DNA of 64,000 nt, taken from Micromonospora_E sp048060115. GTDB taxonomy: Bacteria; Actinomycetota; Actinomycetes; Mycobacteriales; Micromonosporaceae. This document shows positions 26,704 through 35,288 of this stretch, one piece after another. Each line of letters starts with the position of its first letter. The stretch's first letter is position 1. The position numbers and the translations under genes were made by a program. Under the pieces are notes generated by a model. That model saw only the letters and a list, made by a program, of their open reading frames with translations. It was not told the DNA's origin and searched no databases. Location of the stretch: positions 1-64,000 of the forward strand of contig NZ_JBHMIM010000028.1 in NCBI RefSeq assembly GCF_048060115.1, written 5' to 3'.

Positions 26704-27644
26704 GAGATCCGCACCTTGGGGTTGAGGAGGCCGTACGCGATGTCGACGAGCAGGTTCGCGGTCAGCACCACCCCGGCGGACACCAGCACCACGGCCTGGA
26801 CGACCGGGAAGTCCCGGTTGAGGATCGCGTCGATGGCGAACTTGCCGAGCCCCGGCATGCCGAAGATCGACTCGACGATCACCGCGCCGGACAGCAGATG
26901 GCCGAGACGGATTCCGAGCACGGTGATCGCCGGTGCCGCGGCGTTCTTCAGCGCGTGTTTGCCGATGACGGTCCGGGCCGGCAGGCCTTTCGACCAGGCG
27001 GTGCGGATGTAGGGCTGGTCGTACGCGGTGAGGAATCCGCTGCGCAGCTGCCGGGCCAGCTCAGCGGCGGTGAACACACCGAGGGTGATCGACGGCATGA
27101 CCAGGTTCTGGGCCCACGGTAGGACTCCCTCGCTCAGCGGGGTGTAGCCGGTGGCCGGCAGCCAACGCAGTTGCACCGCGAAGACGGCGATCAGCATGGT
27201 CGCCAGCCAGAAGTTCGGTACGGCCAGGCCGATGGCGCTGCCGAGCAGGCCGAACCGGTCGACGGCGCGTCCGGCGTAGACCCCTTGCAGGAGCCCGGTC
27301 GGTACGCCGATCAGCAGGACGACGACGAGGGTGCCCAGGGCGATGCTCGCGGTCAGCGGCGCGCGGCGCAGGATCTCGTCGCCGATCGCCCGGCCGGTGA
27401 CCACCGAGTCGCCCAGGTCGCCCTGTGCGATGCCGCCGAGCCAGTGGGCGTAGCGGACCAGGAAGGGGTCGTCGAGGCGTAGCTGCTGGCGCAGGGCGGC
27501 CAGTTGTTCCGGGGTGGCGTGCTCACCGGCGATCGCCGTCGCCTGGTCGCCGGGTAGCAGCGCGACCAGGGAGAAGGCGCCGAGGGAAACGATCAGCAGC
27601 AGCGGGATCGCCGACAGGAGTCGCCGGAGGATGAGTGAGGCCAT
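26700..27644 (-). CDS. ABC importer permease, OppB/DppB type (system 1)
   Basis: A 314-residue permease with six membrane segments. Family marks are the N-terminal LLLIVSLGAFSLVALLPGD, LDDPFLVRYAHWLGGIAQGD, LGDSVVTGR and the cytoplasmic EAA loop YIRTAWSKGLPARTVIGKHA. First gene of the leftward operon oppB-oppC-oppDF; a KstR2-like operator with a -10 box lies about 60 bp upstream. The binding protein is encoded by the next leftward gene upstream but from its own promoter. Confidence 0.92.
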   Translation of the reverse strand: MASLILRRLLSAIPLLLIVSLGAFSLVALLPGDQATAIAGEHATPEQLAALRQQLRLDDPFLVRYAHWLGGIAQGDLGDSVVTGRAIGDEILRRAPLTASIALGTLVVVLLIGVPTGLLQGVYAGRAVDRFGLLGSAIGLAVPNFWLATMLIAVFAVQLRWLPATGYTPLSEGVLPWAQNLVMPSITLGVFTAAELARQLRSGFLTAYDQPYIRTAWSKGLPARTVIGKHALKNAAAPAITVLGIRLGHLLSGAVIVESIFGMPGLGKFAIDAILNRDFPVVQAVVLVSAGVVLTANLLVDIAYGLLNPKVRIS

Positions 27645-27703
27645 CTGTGCGCAGTCCTTTGGCCGCCGGAACGCTGTGTCGACCAGCGTCTGACTGTCCG
27701 GGC

Positions 27704-27726
27704 AACGTACCTAACGAGCGCTTGTT
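27704..27726 (-). promoter_or_regulatory. KstR2-like operator and -10 box of ABC system 1
   Basis: AACGAGCGCTTGTT (27713-27726 on the plus strand) fits the KstR2 pattern with one mismatch. Read leftward, TACGTT at 27704-27709 follows the palindrome as a -10 box. Confidence 0.7.
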
Positions 27727-27797
27727 CGTCAACGGTCGGCCGTCGGTGCCGGCCGGTCACCAGGGCACGGGCACCACGGCACCACACCACACACGCC

Positions 27798-27831
27798 GCG
27801 CCGTGGGATCCGGGTGCGGATCCCACGGCGC
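27798..27831 (-). terminator. Strong hairpin after binding-protein gene
   Basis: A perfect 15-bp stem (arm GCGCCGTGGGATCCG) with a GGTG loop lies about 45 bp after the stop of the leftward binding-protein gene. It separates that transcript from the oppB promoter. Confidence 0.75.
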
Positions 27832-27874
27832 CGACGGTGGTTCGTCCCCGGCGGTGCCCGGCCGGGGTCCGGTG

Positions 27875-29518
27875 TCAGGCCACCGGCACCCTGCCCTCGG
27901 TGACGTACAGCCCGTCGAACGTCATGTTCGACCTGGTGGAACCGCGTTGCACCCCGCCGACGTACGCGCCCATCGCGGTGTGCCCGGCGACGAAGAACAG
28001 CGGCACCCCTGCGCCGGCCTCCGCAGCGGCCAGGGCGGCGGCCTGGCGGAGCAGGTCGGCCCGTTCGTCCGGGTCGACGGCGGCATCGGCCCGGACGACC
28101 AGGTCCCGAAGCCCCGGGACCGTCTCGCCGGACGGGTTGTACCGACCGTCTTCGAAGAACCGTTCCCGGAACCGGTTGGACGGTGACCGGGCCGGCGCCA
28201 TCGCCAGCGGCGCGGCGGCGATCTGCGGCGGTGAGTCGGCTGTGCCATAGAGGCGGGCGAGCATCTGCGCCGGGTCGATCAGCTGTAGGTCCATGGTGAA
28301 GCCGGCCTGCTGCAACTGCGCCTGCACCAGCTCACCCATCCGTACGTACGCGGTGAAGGTGCCGCCGATCTCGGCGGTGAACGTCACGCCGTCCGGATAG
28401 CCGGCTTCGGCGAGCAGTTCCCGGGCCCGCTCCGGATCGTACAGATAGGCGTCGGCCAGCTCCGCCGAGTAGGCGACCGAGCCTTCGGGGAACCACTGAG
28501 TGGCTGCCTCGGACCGTCCATCGGTCAACGCCGCGGCGATCGCCTCACGATCGAGGGCGTGGCGCAGCGCCTGGCGGACCCGTACGTCGTCGAACGGCTC
28601 CATGGCCTGGTTGATCAGTAGTGCGCGGATCTCGTTGGTCGACGACGACATCACCCGCAGCCGGTCGTCGGCGCAGGCCGCGCCGACCTTGTCGTCCTCG
28701 ATGTACTGCACGTCGAGATCCCCGGCCTGCAGCGCGCCGAGGCTGGCGTCGGTCGAGGTTTCGATGAAGTCGATCCCGCCGAGCAGTCGTTCCTCGGCGT
28801 TCCAGTAGCCGTCCCAGGCCCGGACGTTGACCCGTTCGCGCGAGTACCAGGCACCCTCGACGGCGTACGGTCCGGCTCCGACCGGTGCGTCGCTGAACGC
28901 GGTGGAGGAGCCGGCGGCGCGGACCGCGTCGGGCGAGGCCATCAGCCCGGGACGGTCGGAGAGGATGATCGGGAAGGCGGCTGGGTTCGGCGGATCCAGG
29001 TCGAACCGTACGGTGTGTTCGTCGACGACCTCGACGGCTTGGACGTTGGCGAGTTCGGCCTTGATGTTCGACTCGTCGTCGTTCATCGCCCGGTCGATGT
29101 TGAAGCGCACTGCCTCGGCATCGAACGGGGTGCCGTCGGAGAAGACGACGTCCTCGCGGAGGGTGAACTCCATGACGCCGTCGTCGACGACCGCCCACTC
29201 GGTGGCCAGGCCGGGTACGGGTTGGTCGTTGGCGTCGAGTTTGACCAGCGGGTCGAAGATCGTCTGCAGCACGGTGATCTCGTTCGCCTCGATCATCCGG
29301 ATCGGGTCGAGCGAGCTGGCCGGCACGCTGCCGTACCTGAGGATGGCGGTCGGGTCGTGGGCCACCGAGCCGAACGTCGCCGCTGGCGCACAGCCGCTCG
29401 CGTCGACGTCGGTGTTGGGATCGGAGTCGGGGTCCGGATCGGAACTGTTGCTACAAGCGGCGAGTGGCAGCAGGGACAAGGCCAGCAGCGGCGCGAGGGT
29501 GCGATGTACGTGTCTCAC
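27875..29518 (-). CDS. ABC importer substrate-binding lipoprotein, family 5 (system 1)
   Basis: A 547-residue SBP_bac_5 (OppA/DppA-like) protein. A signal peptide with lipobox LPLAAC (lipidated Cys about residue 22) is followed by an Asp/Pro-rich linker. The mature domain includes SLDPIRMIEANEITVLQTIF, LREDVVFSDGTPFDAEAVRF, RVRQALRHALDREAIAAAL and DPERARELLAEAGYPDG. Such proteins bind peptides but also nickel chelates, bile acids and opines, so the name does not fix the ligand. It has its own KstR2-like operator upstream and a terminator hairpin downstream, hence a monocistronic unit. Confidence 0.9.
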   Translation of the reverse strand: MRHVHRTLAPLLALSLLPLAACSNSSDPDPDSDPNTDVDASGCAPAATFGSVAHDPTAILRYGSVPASSLDPIRMIEANEITVLQTIFDPLVKLDANDQPVPGLATEWAVVDDGVMEFTLREDVVFSDGTPFDAEAVRFNIDRAMNDDESNIKAELANVQAVEVVDEHTVRFDLDPPNPAAFPIILSDRPGLMASPDAVRAAGSSTAFSDAPVGAGPYAVEGAWYSRERVNVRAWDGYWNAEERLLGGIDFIETSTDASLGALQAGDLDVQYIEDDKVGAACADDRLRVMSSSTNEIRALLINQAMEPFDDVRVRQALRHALDREAIAAALTDGRSEAATQWFPEGSVAYSAELADAYLYDPERARELLAEAGYPDGVTFTAEIGGTFTAYVRMGELVQAQLQQAGFTMDLQLIDPAQMLARLYGTADSPPQIAAAPLAMAPARSPSNRFRERFFEDGRYNPSGETVPGLRDLVVRADAAVDPDERADLLRQAAALAAAEAGAGVPLFFVAGHTAMGAYVGGVQRGSTRSNMTFDGLYVTEGRVPVA

Positions 29519-29597
29519 TTCGTGGTCCCACCTTCGGTAGGCGGCAGATGCTCTACCGGCGGTGCGGCACGGCGCGACGCCGGCGAGAGTAGCGAGG

Positions 29598-29620
29598 AAG
29601 CTACCAACAAAGCGCTTGCT
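29598..29620 (-). promoter_or_regulatory. KstR2-like operator and -10 box of binding protein 1
   Basis: ACAAAGCGCTTGCT (29607-29620 on the plus strand) fits the pattern with one mismatch. In the leftward direction TAGCTT at 29598-29603 follows as a candidate -10 box, about 80 bp before the start codon. Confidence 0.68.
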
Positions 29621-29691
29621 TCGTCAACGGCGTGTTGCGGCAATGTTGCGGCCAGCGGCCAGCGGCGGTACGGCGGTCGCCGCCGCCCCGA

Positions 29692-29709
29692 GCTGACCGG
29701 CCGGTCAGC
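29692..29709 (-). terminator. Perfect 18-bp palindrome over the iclR stop codon
   Basis: GCTGACCGGCCGGTCAGC overlaps the last bases of the IclR gene. It could fold as a terminator, although a loopless palindrome can also be a protein-binding site. A second G/C hairpin lies just downstream. Confidence 0.4.
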
Positions 29710-30469
29710 CGCTGCCGAGTTCGGCCGTGATCAGGCCGGCGGCGGTGAGCAGTTCGGCCGCCACCTCGGGAATCCGGGTGTTCGGGCAACGGGCGGTCGG
29801 CATGCCGGCGGCCAGGGCGCCGCGCACCCGACCGGCCGTGTCGCGCAGGCAGACCCCGATCCCGGTGATGCCCCGCTCGCTCTCCTCGCGGTTCACCGCG
29901 TACCCGAGTCGACGTGCGGTGGCCAGCTGGCGACGTAGGGCGGCGAGATCCTCCACCGCCGGCCCGTACGCCGCGGGCAGCCCGCGTGGATAGAGGATCT
30001 CCAACTCCGCCGGCGAGAGCTGGGCGAGCAGGACCTTGCCGCCCGAGGTGCAGTGCGCCGACATCGACATCCCGGCCCGGGAACCGACCCGCAGGCCGTG
30101 GGTCGCCTCCACGCCGTCGAGGAACCGGACCGCGGTGCCCTGCAGCACCGCCAGGTGCACAGTCTCCTGCAGCGCGCCGCTGAGCCGCTCCAGATGCGGG
30201 CGCACCACGCTGCGCAGATCCGGGCCCGGTCGCCCGGCGACCAGGCCCAGCTCGGCGAAGACCGGCCCGGGCAGGTACGCGCGTCGACCGTCCTGCACGG
30301 CGAAGCCGTGGTGCTTCAGCATGCCGAGCAACCGGTGCGCCGTCGACGGTGCCACCCCGAGGTGGCGGGCGGCCTCGGCCACCCCCAGCCGGGACCGCTC
30401 GCGCAGCAGCAGGATCAGGCGTAGGGCGTTGTCGACGGACTCGATCGGGTACGGCACGGCGTTCTGCAC
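29705..30469 (-). CDS. IclR-family regulator, probably of the gentisate operon
   Basis: A 254-residue IclR protein: N-terminal winged helix (NALRLILLLRERSRLGVAEA, LGVAPSTAHRLLGMLKHHGF) and a C-terminal ligand-binding domain (HCTSGGKVLLAQLSPAEL, ESERGITGIGVCLRD). GTG 30469 is chosen because a CATAAT -10 box (30476-30481) ends six bases before it, so the transcript is probably leaderless. It is divergent from the gentisate dioxygenase gene, 57 bp away. In corynebacteria the IclR protein GenR regulates gentisate genes, so an aromatic-acid effector is likely. Confidence 0.85.
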   Translation of the reverse strand: MQNAVPYPIESVDNALRLILLLRERSRLGVAEAARHLGVAPSTAHRLLGMLKHHGFAVQDGRRAYLPGPVFAELGLVAGRPGPDLRSVVRPHLERLSGALQETVHLAVLQGTAVRFLDGVEATHGLRVGSRAGMSMSAHCTSGGKVLLAQLSPAELEILYPRGLPAAYGPAVEDLAALRRQLATARRLGYAVNREESERGITGIGVCLRDTAGRVRGALAAGMPTARCPNTRIPEVAAELLTAAGLITAELGSG

Positions 30470-30526
30470 GAGAGAATTATGACCACGCAATCATTCCGTC
30501 GTAAAGAAGGTTCCTAGCCTGGCCGC
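30470..30526. promoter_or_regulatory. Divergent iclR/gentisate promoter region
   Basis: The 57-bp gap holds the leftward CATAAT -10 box. It also holds an imperfect inverted repeat ATGACCACGCAATCAT (30479-30494; arms ATGA/TCAT) and ATTCC-N7-AGAAG (30493-30509), which partly resembles the ATTCC-N-GGAAT arrangement known for GenR-type IclR proteins. Confidence 0.4.
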
Positions 30527-31618
30527 ATGGTTGACGTGGACTCCAAGGGCGGTGCCGAGATGGTCCAGGACCACGCTCTGCAGCAGCTCTACACCGACTT
30601 CGACGCCGCCGGACTCAAGCCGCTCTGGACCGTACGGGCCGGGTTGATGCCGGTCGCCCCGACGCCCCGCGCCGTGCCGCACGTCTGGCCGTGGGCCCGG
30701 CTGCTGCCCCTCGCCGCCCGCGCCGGCGACCTGGTCCCGGTCGGCCGGGGCGGGGAACGCCGGGCCATCGCGTTGGCCAACCCCGGCCTGCCCGGCGACC
30801 CGTTCGCCACCGCGACGCTGTGGGCAGCGGTGCAGTACCTCGGTCCCCGGGAGGTCGCGCCCGCCCACCGGCACAGCCAGAACGCGTTCCGCTTCGTACT
30901 CGAAGGAGAGGGCGTCTGGACCGTGGTCGACGGTGACCCCGTCGCCATGCGCCGCGGTGACCTGCTGCTCACCCCGGGCTGGGCCTGGCACGAGCACCAC
31001 AACACCGCCGACGCCCCGATGGTCTGGCTGGACGGGCTCGACATTCCGTTGAACGCCCAACTCGACGCGGGCTTCTTCGAGTTCGGCCCGGACGAGCTCA
31101 CCGACACCTCGACCCCGGCGGTCTCCCGGGGCGAGCGGCTCTGGGCGCACCCGGGGCTACGACCGTTGGCGATCGACCGGGACACCGTCAACTCGCCGCT
31201 GCCCGCGTACCGGTGGGCACACACCGACGCGGCGCTCGCCGCCCAGCTGGAACTCGCCGGCGAAGGGCATCCGTGTCTGGTCGAACCCGGCCACGCCGCG
31301 GTGCGCTTCGTCAATCCGACCACCGGCCGCGACGCCCTGGCGACGTTGCGGCTGGAGATGCACCGGCTGAGCGCCGGAACCCGCACCGCCCTGCGGCGGG
31401 AGGTCGGCTCATCGGTCTGGCAGGTCTTCAGCGGGCACGCCACCGTCGTGCTCGGTGACGGGGAACGGGAACTCGGCGTCGGCGATCTGTTCGCCGTGCC
31501 GTCATGGTGCCCGGTCGGCGTCCGGACCGACGCCGGCGTGGACCTGTTCCGGTTCAGCGATGCGCCCAGTTACGAGGCGCTGCACCTGGCGCGACACGAG
31601 CAGGAGGATCCGGCATGA
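30527..31618 (+). CDS. Gentisate 1,2-dioxygenase (bicupin)
   Basis: A 363-residue Fe(II) bicupin that opens gentisate to maleylpyruvate. The N-terminal cupin carries the metal motif PAHRHSQNAFRFVLEG (His114, His116) and GDLLLTPGWAWHEHHN (His155), the exact wording of gentisate dioxygenases. The C-terminal cupin (residues 260-345) lacks metal histidines, as usual: SSVWQVFSGHATVVLGDG. Length is typical. First gene of a three-gene operon with fumarylpyruvate hydrolase and maleylpyruvate isomerase; the gene stop overlaps the next ATG. 1-Hydroxy-2-naphthoate or salicylate dioxygenase are alternatives of the same family, but the neighbours favour gentisate. Confidence 0.88.
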   Translation: MVDVDSKGGAEMVQDHALQQLYTDFDAAGLKPLWTVRAGLMPVAPTPRAVPHVWPWARLLPLAARAGDLVPVGRGGERRAIALANPGLPGDPFATATLWAAVQYLGPREVAPAHRHSQNAFRFVLEGEGVWTVVDGDPVAMRRGDLLLTPGWAWHEHHNTADAPMVWLDGLDIPLNAQLDAGFFEFGPDELTDTSTPAVSRGERLWAHPGLRPLAIDRDTVNSPLPAYRWAHTDAALAAQLELAGEGHPCLVEPGHAAVRFVNPTTGRDALATLRLEMHRLSAGTRTALRREVGSSVWQVFSGHATVVLGDGERELGVGDLFAVPSWCPVGVRTDAGVDLFRFSDAPSYEALHLARHEQEDPA

Positions 31619-32445
31619 GGCTGGCGACCATCCGCACCGCGACCGGGACCACCGCGGTGCGGCTCGACACCGAGGCGGCCGTCGAGCTCGGGGCGGCCGA
31701 CGTCGGGGAACTGCTGACCGATCCGGGGTGGGCCGACCGGGCCGCCACGGCCGACGGTGCCCGACACCCGCTCGACGGTCTCGACCACGCGCCGCTGATC
31801 ACCCGACCCGAGAAGATCGTCTGTGTCGGGCTCAACTACCGGCGGCACATCCTGGAGATGGGGCGGGAGCTTCCCGAGTATCCGACGATCTTCGCCAAGT
31901 ACCCACCGGCGCTGATCGGCGCCGGCGACCCGGTCATCCTGCCGGCCGCCTCGACCGCCATGGACTGGGAGGTCGAACTGGCCGTCGTCATCGGCACCCC
32001 GGTCCGGCACGCCACCGAGGCCCGGGCGGCCGCCGCCATCGCCGGCTACACGGTGCTCAACGACGTCACCGCCCGGGACTGGCAGTACCGCACCCCGCAG
32101 TGGCTGGCCGGCAAGACGTTCGAGTCCACCACGCCGTTGGGCCCCTGCCTGGTCACCCCGGACGAGTTGGACCTCGACGCCGGGCTCGCCGTCGAGTGCC
32201 TGGTCAACGGCGAGGTCGTGCAGCGCTCGGACAGCACCGAGCTGGTCTTCGGCCCGGCGCGGCTGGTGTCGTACCTGTCGACCATCTTCACGCTGCGGCC
32301 CGGCGACGTGATCGCCACCGGCACGCCCGGCGGGGTCGGCCACGCCCGCAAACCACCTCGCTACCTCGCCGACCGCGACCTGCTGGTCACCCGGATCGGG
32401 GGAATCGGGGAATGCCGCAACACCTGTCGGTCGGAGCGGCCATGA
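31615..32445 (+). CDS. Fumarylacetoacetate-hydrolase-family fumarylpyruvate hydrolase
   Basis: A 276-residue FAH-fold enzyme splitting fumarylpyruvate into fumarate and pyruvate. The central IVCVGLNYRRHILEMG, the metal-binding MDWEVELAVVIG (Glu-x-Glu), LNDVTARDWQ, GKTFESTTPLGPCLVT and GDVIATGTPGGVG are all family marks. Flanked by gentisate dioxygenase and maleylpyruvate isomerase with four-base overlaps on both sides, which defines its substrate better than sequence alone. Confidence 0.88.
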   Translation: MRLATIRTATGTTAVRLDTEAAVELGAADVGELLTDPGWADRAATADGARHPLDGLDHAPLITRPEKIVCVGLNYRRHILEMGRELPEYPTIFAKYPPALIGAGDPVILPAASTAMDWEVELAVVIGTPVRHATEARAAAAIAGYTVLNDVTARDWQYRTPQWLAGKTFESTTPLGPCLVTPDELDLDAGLAVECLVNGEVVQRSDSTELVFGPARLVSYLSTIFTLRPGDVIATGTPGGVGHARKPPRYLADRDLLVTRIGGIGECRNTCRSERP

Positions 32446-33182
32446 CCGTTGAGAGACCCGACGCCGTCGCCGGCTGGCTGACGACCGGCGAACGACGGTG
32501 CCGGGAACTCGTCGCCGGGTTGTCGGACGCGGCAGCGGCGGCACCGAGCCGACTGCCCGGCTGGACGCGCGCCCACCTCGTCACCCATCTGGCTCGCAAC
32601 GCCGACGCCCTGGTGAACCTGCTGACCTGGGCGCGAACCGGGGTCCCCACCCCGATGTACGCCGACGCCGATCAGCGGGCCGCTGACATCGACGCCGGAG
32701 CCGGGCGTGGCGCTGCCGGACTGCGGGCGGACCTGGCGGCGGCGACCCGGCGGCTGGAGAGCGCGATCGAGGCGATGCCGGGCGACGCCTGGTCGGCGCC
32801 CGTGCGGACCGGCCAGGGCCGTGAGGTGCCTGCGAGCCAGGTGTGCTGGCTGCGGGTACGCGAGGTCTGGGTGCACGCTGCCGATCTCGACCTCGGCGGC
32901 AGTCTCGCCGACCTGCCCGATCCGCTGACCGACGCGCTGCTGGACGAGGTGACGGCGACCATCACCGGCCGCCACCCCGACCTGGCGGTGCGGTTGCGGG
33001 CCGTCGACCGGGCCCGCCAATGGCAGCTCGGTGGGACGGGTGGGACCGGGATCGGCCGACCGGTGGAGTTGTCCGGGCCCGGCTGGAGCCTGCTCGGCTG
33101 GCTGATCGGGCGAGAGCCGGCGGACCGTCTGACGGTGCGTCCGGCCGGGGTCGTACCCCCGGAACCGCCGCCGTGGATCTGA
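32442..33182 (+). CDS. Mycothiol-dependent maleylpyruvate isomerase
   Basis: A 246-residue MDMPI protein converting maleylpyruvate to fumarylpyruvate with mycothiol. The N-terminal DinB-like bundle contains WTRAHLVTHLARNADAL (His49) and REVWVHAADLD (Glu141, His145). The spacing 49-141-145 equals that of the zinc ligands His52, Glu144 and His148 of the Corynebacterium glutamicum enzyme. A C-terminal SCP2-like part ends in GWSLLGWLIGRE. It completes the gentisate pathway within one operon and implies a mycothiol-making actinomycete. Confidence 0.9.
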   Translation: MTVERPDAVAGWLTTGERRCRELVAGLSDAAAAAPSRLPGWTRAHLVTHLARNADALVNLLTWARTGVPTPMYADADQRAADIDAGAGRGAAGLRADLAAATRRLESAIEAMPGDAWSAPVRTGQGREVPASQVCWLRVREVWVHAADLDLGGSLADLPDPLTDALLDEVTATITGRHPDLAVRLRAVDRARQWQLGGTGGTGIGRPVELSGPGWSLLGWLIGREPADRLTVRPAGVVPPEPPPWI

Positions 33183-33285
33183 CCCGGCCGCTCGTGGGAA
33201 CCCTGCTGAGCAGGCACGATGACATGATCGATTTCTGGTGGACGTCCGGTTGCGGCCGGCCACCGACGATAGGAGGGAGGCACCG

Positions 33286-35049
33286 GTGGACGGCAACGTG
33301 ATCGAGTCCGACGTACTCGTCATCGGTGGGGGAATCGCGGGATGCGTGGCGGCGGTGCGCGCCGCGGAGGCAGGCGCCTCGGTGGTGCTGGTCGACAAGA
33401 CCCGGTCGGTGCGCCGATCCGGCGACGCCGGCCGTGGCCTGGCCTTCCTCACCACCTACCTGGACCTCGGCGAGGACTGGGACACCCCGGAAGTCTTCGC
33501 CAAGTGGTACTGCGACATCGCCCTCGGCCTGGTCGACATGGACGTGGCCGGGCCGTTGGGCATCGAACCGCTGCCGGCGGTCTGCCGGTTCCTCGAGGAG
33601 TCGGGCGTGCCACTGCGCAACGCCGACGGCGGCTACGACCGGGTCGGCCGGATGTGGACGCCAGGGCCGATCGTGCTCAAGTTCGACGGCGCCGACATCA
33701 AGCCCAGATTGGCCGAACGGGCCGCCGCCACCGACCGGGTACGGATCATCGGTGGCGTGCACGCCACCAGCGTGCAGCTCGACGACACCGGCCGCGCGGT
33801 CGGCGCGACCGGCTTCGACATCCGGTCCTGTGAGTTCCTCACCTTCCGGGCCGGGGCGGTGATCGTCGCCACCGGCAACGCGGAACGGGTCATCTTCAAC
33901 TCCCCCCGCCGCGACGCGTTCCACACGTACCACCGGCCGTACCACGCCACCACCGGATTCGCGCTCGCCGCACGCGCCGGAGCGGTGGCCGCCAACATCG
34001 AGTTCCTCGGGACCTTTCTCTTCCCCCGTGGCTTCGCCACCGGTGCGATGGGCAACCTGCTGGAGGCCGGCGGCCGACTGGTCAACGGAAACGGCCAGCT
34101 CATCGCCGACCTGCCCGACATCGAGGGGGAGCGTCGCTTCGGCTTCGGCATCGTCGGCAAGGCCGCTGGCGAGGTGCTCGCCGGCCGTGGACCGGTCTAC
34201 ATCGACTGCACCCATCTGCCGCCCGCCGAGATCGCCGCGATCAGCGACTACATTTCCTACGACGCCCCGCTGTTCCTGGAGTTCCTGGAGCAGTCCGGCA
34301 TCGATCTGGCCCGCCATCCGGTCGAGTTCGAGCTGTTCAACGGCGCATGGTCGGCCACCGGGTCACCCAAGGGAGTGGTGGTCGGTGCCGACGGGCAGAC
34401 CCGGGTGCCCGGGCTGTTCGCCGCCGGCGACCTGGCCACCCCGGCGTACGCCTTGGCCGGGTCGCTGGCCACCGGCTACGTCATCGGCCGCACCGCCGCC
34501 GAGTTCGCCCGCTCCGCCGGGGCACCGACCCTCGACCCGGCGGCGGTCGCCGCCGAGCGGCGGCGGACCCTGGCTCCGCTCAATCGCACCAGTGGAATCG
34601 GCTGGCGCGAGTACGAACATCAACTGCAGGACCTGATGACCAAGTACGTGGGGATGGACCGCAACCGGATCGGGTTGCGGCAGGCCGCCGAGTACCTGCG
34701 CGGGTACGCGGTGGCGGCCGACACTGTCCGGGCGGACGGTGGGCATGAGCTGATGCGCGCACACGAAGCGTTCGACCTGCGGTTGTTCGACGAGATGATG
34801 ACCGCCGTCGCCCTGGAACGGGACGAGAGCCGGTTCAGCTTCCTGATGGGGCACTACCGCACCGACCGACCGGCACCCGACGACCAGCGGTGGCTCGGCG
34901 TGTCGATCCTCGCCGGACACGACGGTGACCGGCCGGTGCTGGAGCACACCGTGCCGACGCCGGCCTGGCGTACGGCGCAGTTGGCGAACCGGTCGGTCGT
35001 GGAACTGGTCGGTGAACGGGGAGCGCGGCTCGCCGGGAAGGTGGGATAG
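33286..35049 (+). CDS. AprA-like/fumarate-reductase-type FAD flavoprotein
   Basis: A 587-residue flavoprotein of the succinate dehydrogenase/fumarate reductase/adenylylsulfate reductase superfamily. It has FAD motif DVLVIGGGIAGCVAAVRAAE at residues 9-28 and RRSGDAGRGLAFLTTYLDLG, which resembles AprA. The FAD C-terminal motif is GLFAAGDLATPAYALAGSLA, followed by a helical C-terminal domain. AGGAGGGAGG lies six bases before GTG 33286. Three bases separate it from a two-cluster ferredoxin, the AprA-AprB arrangement. No sulfate-reduction genes are nearby, so an oxidoreduction on an organic substrate with ferredoxin as electron partner is more likely (inference). Confidence 0.8.
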   Translation: MDGNVIESDVLVIGGGIAGCVAAVRAAEAGASVVLVDKTRSVRRSGDAGRGLAFLTTYLDLGEDWDTPEVFAKWYCDIALGLVDMDVAGPLGIEPLPAVCRFLEESGVPLRNADGGYDRVGRMWTPGPIVLKFDGADIKPRLAERAAATDRVRIIGGVHATSVQLDDTGRAVGATGFDIRSCEFLTFRAGAVIVATGNAERVIFNSPRRDAFHTYHRPYHATTGFALAARAGAVAANIEFLGTFLFPRGFATGAMGNLLEAGGRLVNGNGQLIADLPDIEGERRFGFGIVGKAAGEVLAGRGPVYIDCTHLPPAEIAAISDYISYDAPLFLEFLEQSGIDLARHPVEFELFNGAWSATGSPKGVVVGADGQTRVPGLFAAGDLATPAYALAGSLATGYVIGRTAAEFARSAGAPTLDPAAVAAERRRTLAPLNRTSGIGWREYEHQLQDLMTKYVGMDRNRIGLRQAAEYLRGYAVAADTVRADGGHELMRAHEAFDLRLFDEMMTAVALERDESRFSFLMGHYRTDRPAPDDQRWLGVSILAGHDGDRPVLEHTVPTPAWRTAQLANRSVVELVGERGARLAGKVG

Positions 35050-35051
35050 AG

Positions 35052-35288
35052 ATGGCACCACGGATCAACGAGAACCTCTGCAACCTCTGTGGGATCTGCC
35101 AGGACGTCTGTCCCGGCGACATCCTGCACATCGATCGCGGGGTGACGGAGATCGTCCGCTACCCGGACGAGTGCAGCTACTGCGACGTCTGCCGGGTCGA
35201 GTGCCCGGCCGGAGCCATCGACATCGACTTCACCTGGAGCATGCGGCAGCAGCCAATCTCCATCCTGCCGGGCCGGCCCGAGTCATGA
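35052..35288 (+). CDS. 2x[4Fe-4S] ferredoxin, AprB-like
   Basis: A 78-residue ferredoxin with two complete cluster motifs: CNLCGICQDVCP (Cys10, 13, 16, 20) and CSYCDVCRVECP (Cys41, 44, 47, 51). The C-terminal tail of about 25 residues runs past the clusters, as a short AprB-like extension. It directly follows the AprA-like flavoprotein and overlaps the next gene, so it is the probable electron carrier of that flavoprotein. Confidence 0.9.
   Translation: MAPRINENLCNLCGICQDVCPGDILHIDRGVTEIVRYPDECSYCDVCRVECPAGAIDIDFTWSMRQQPISILPGRPES

Noticed and set aside
23678..29518. Peptide or nickel uptake as the literal function of the Opp-type systems
   Set aside because: The family name does not fix the ligand. 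Operators and neighbours point to a catabolic substrate.
33286..35288. Adenylylsulfate reductase (sulfate reduction) genes
   Set aside because: The likeness to AprA/AprB is real, but no sulfate-activation or sulfite reductase genes are near and the setting is catabolic. I keep the fold assignment and not the function.
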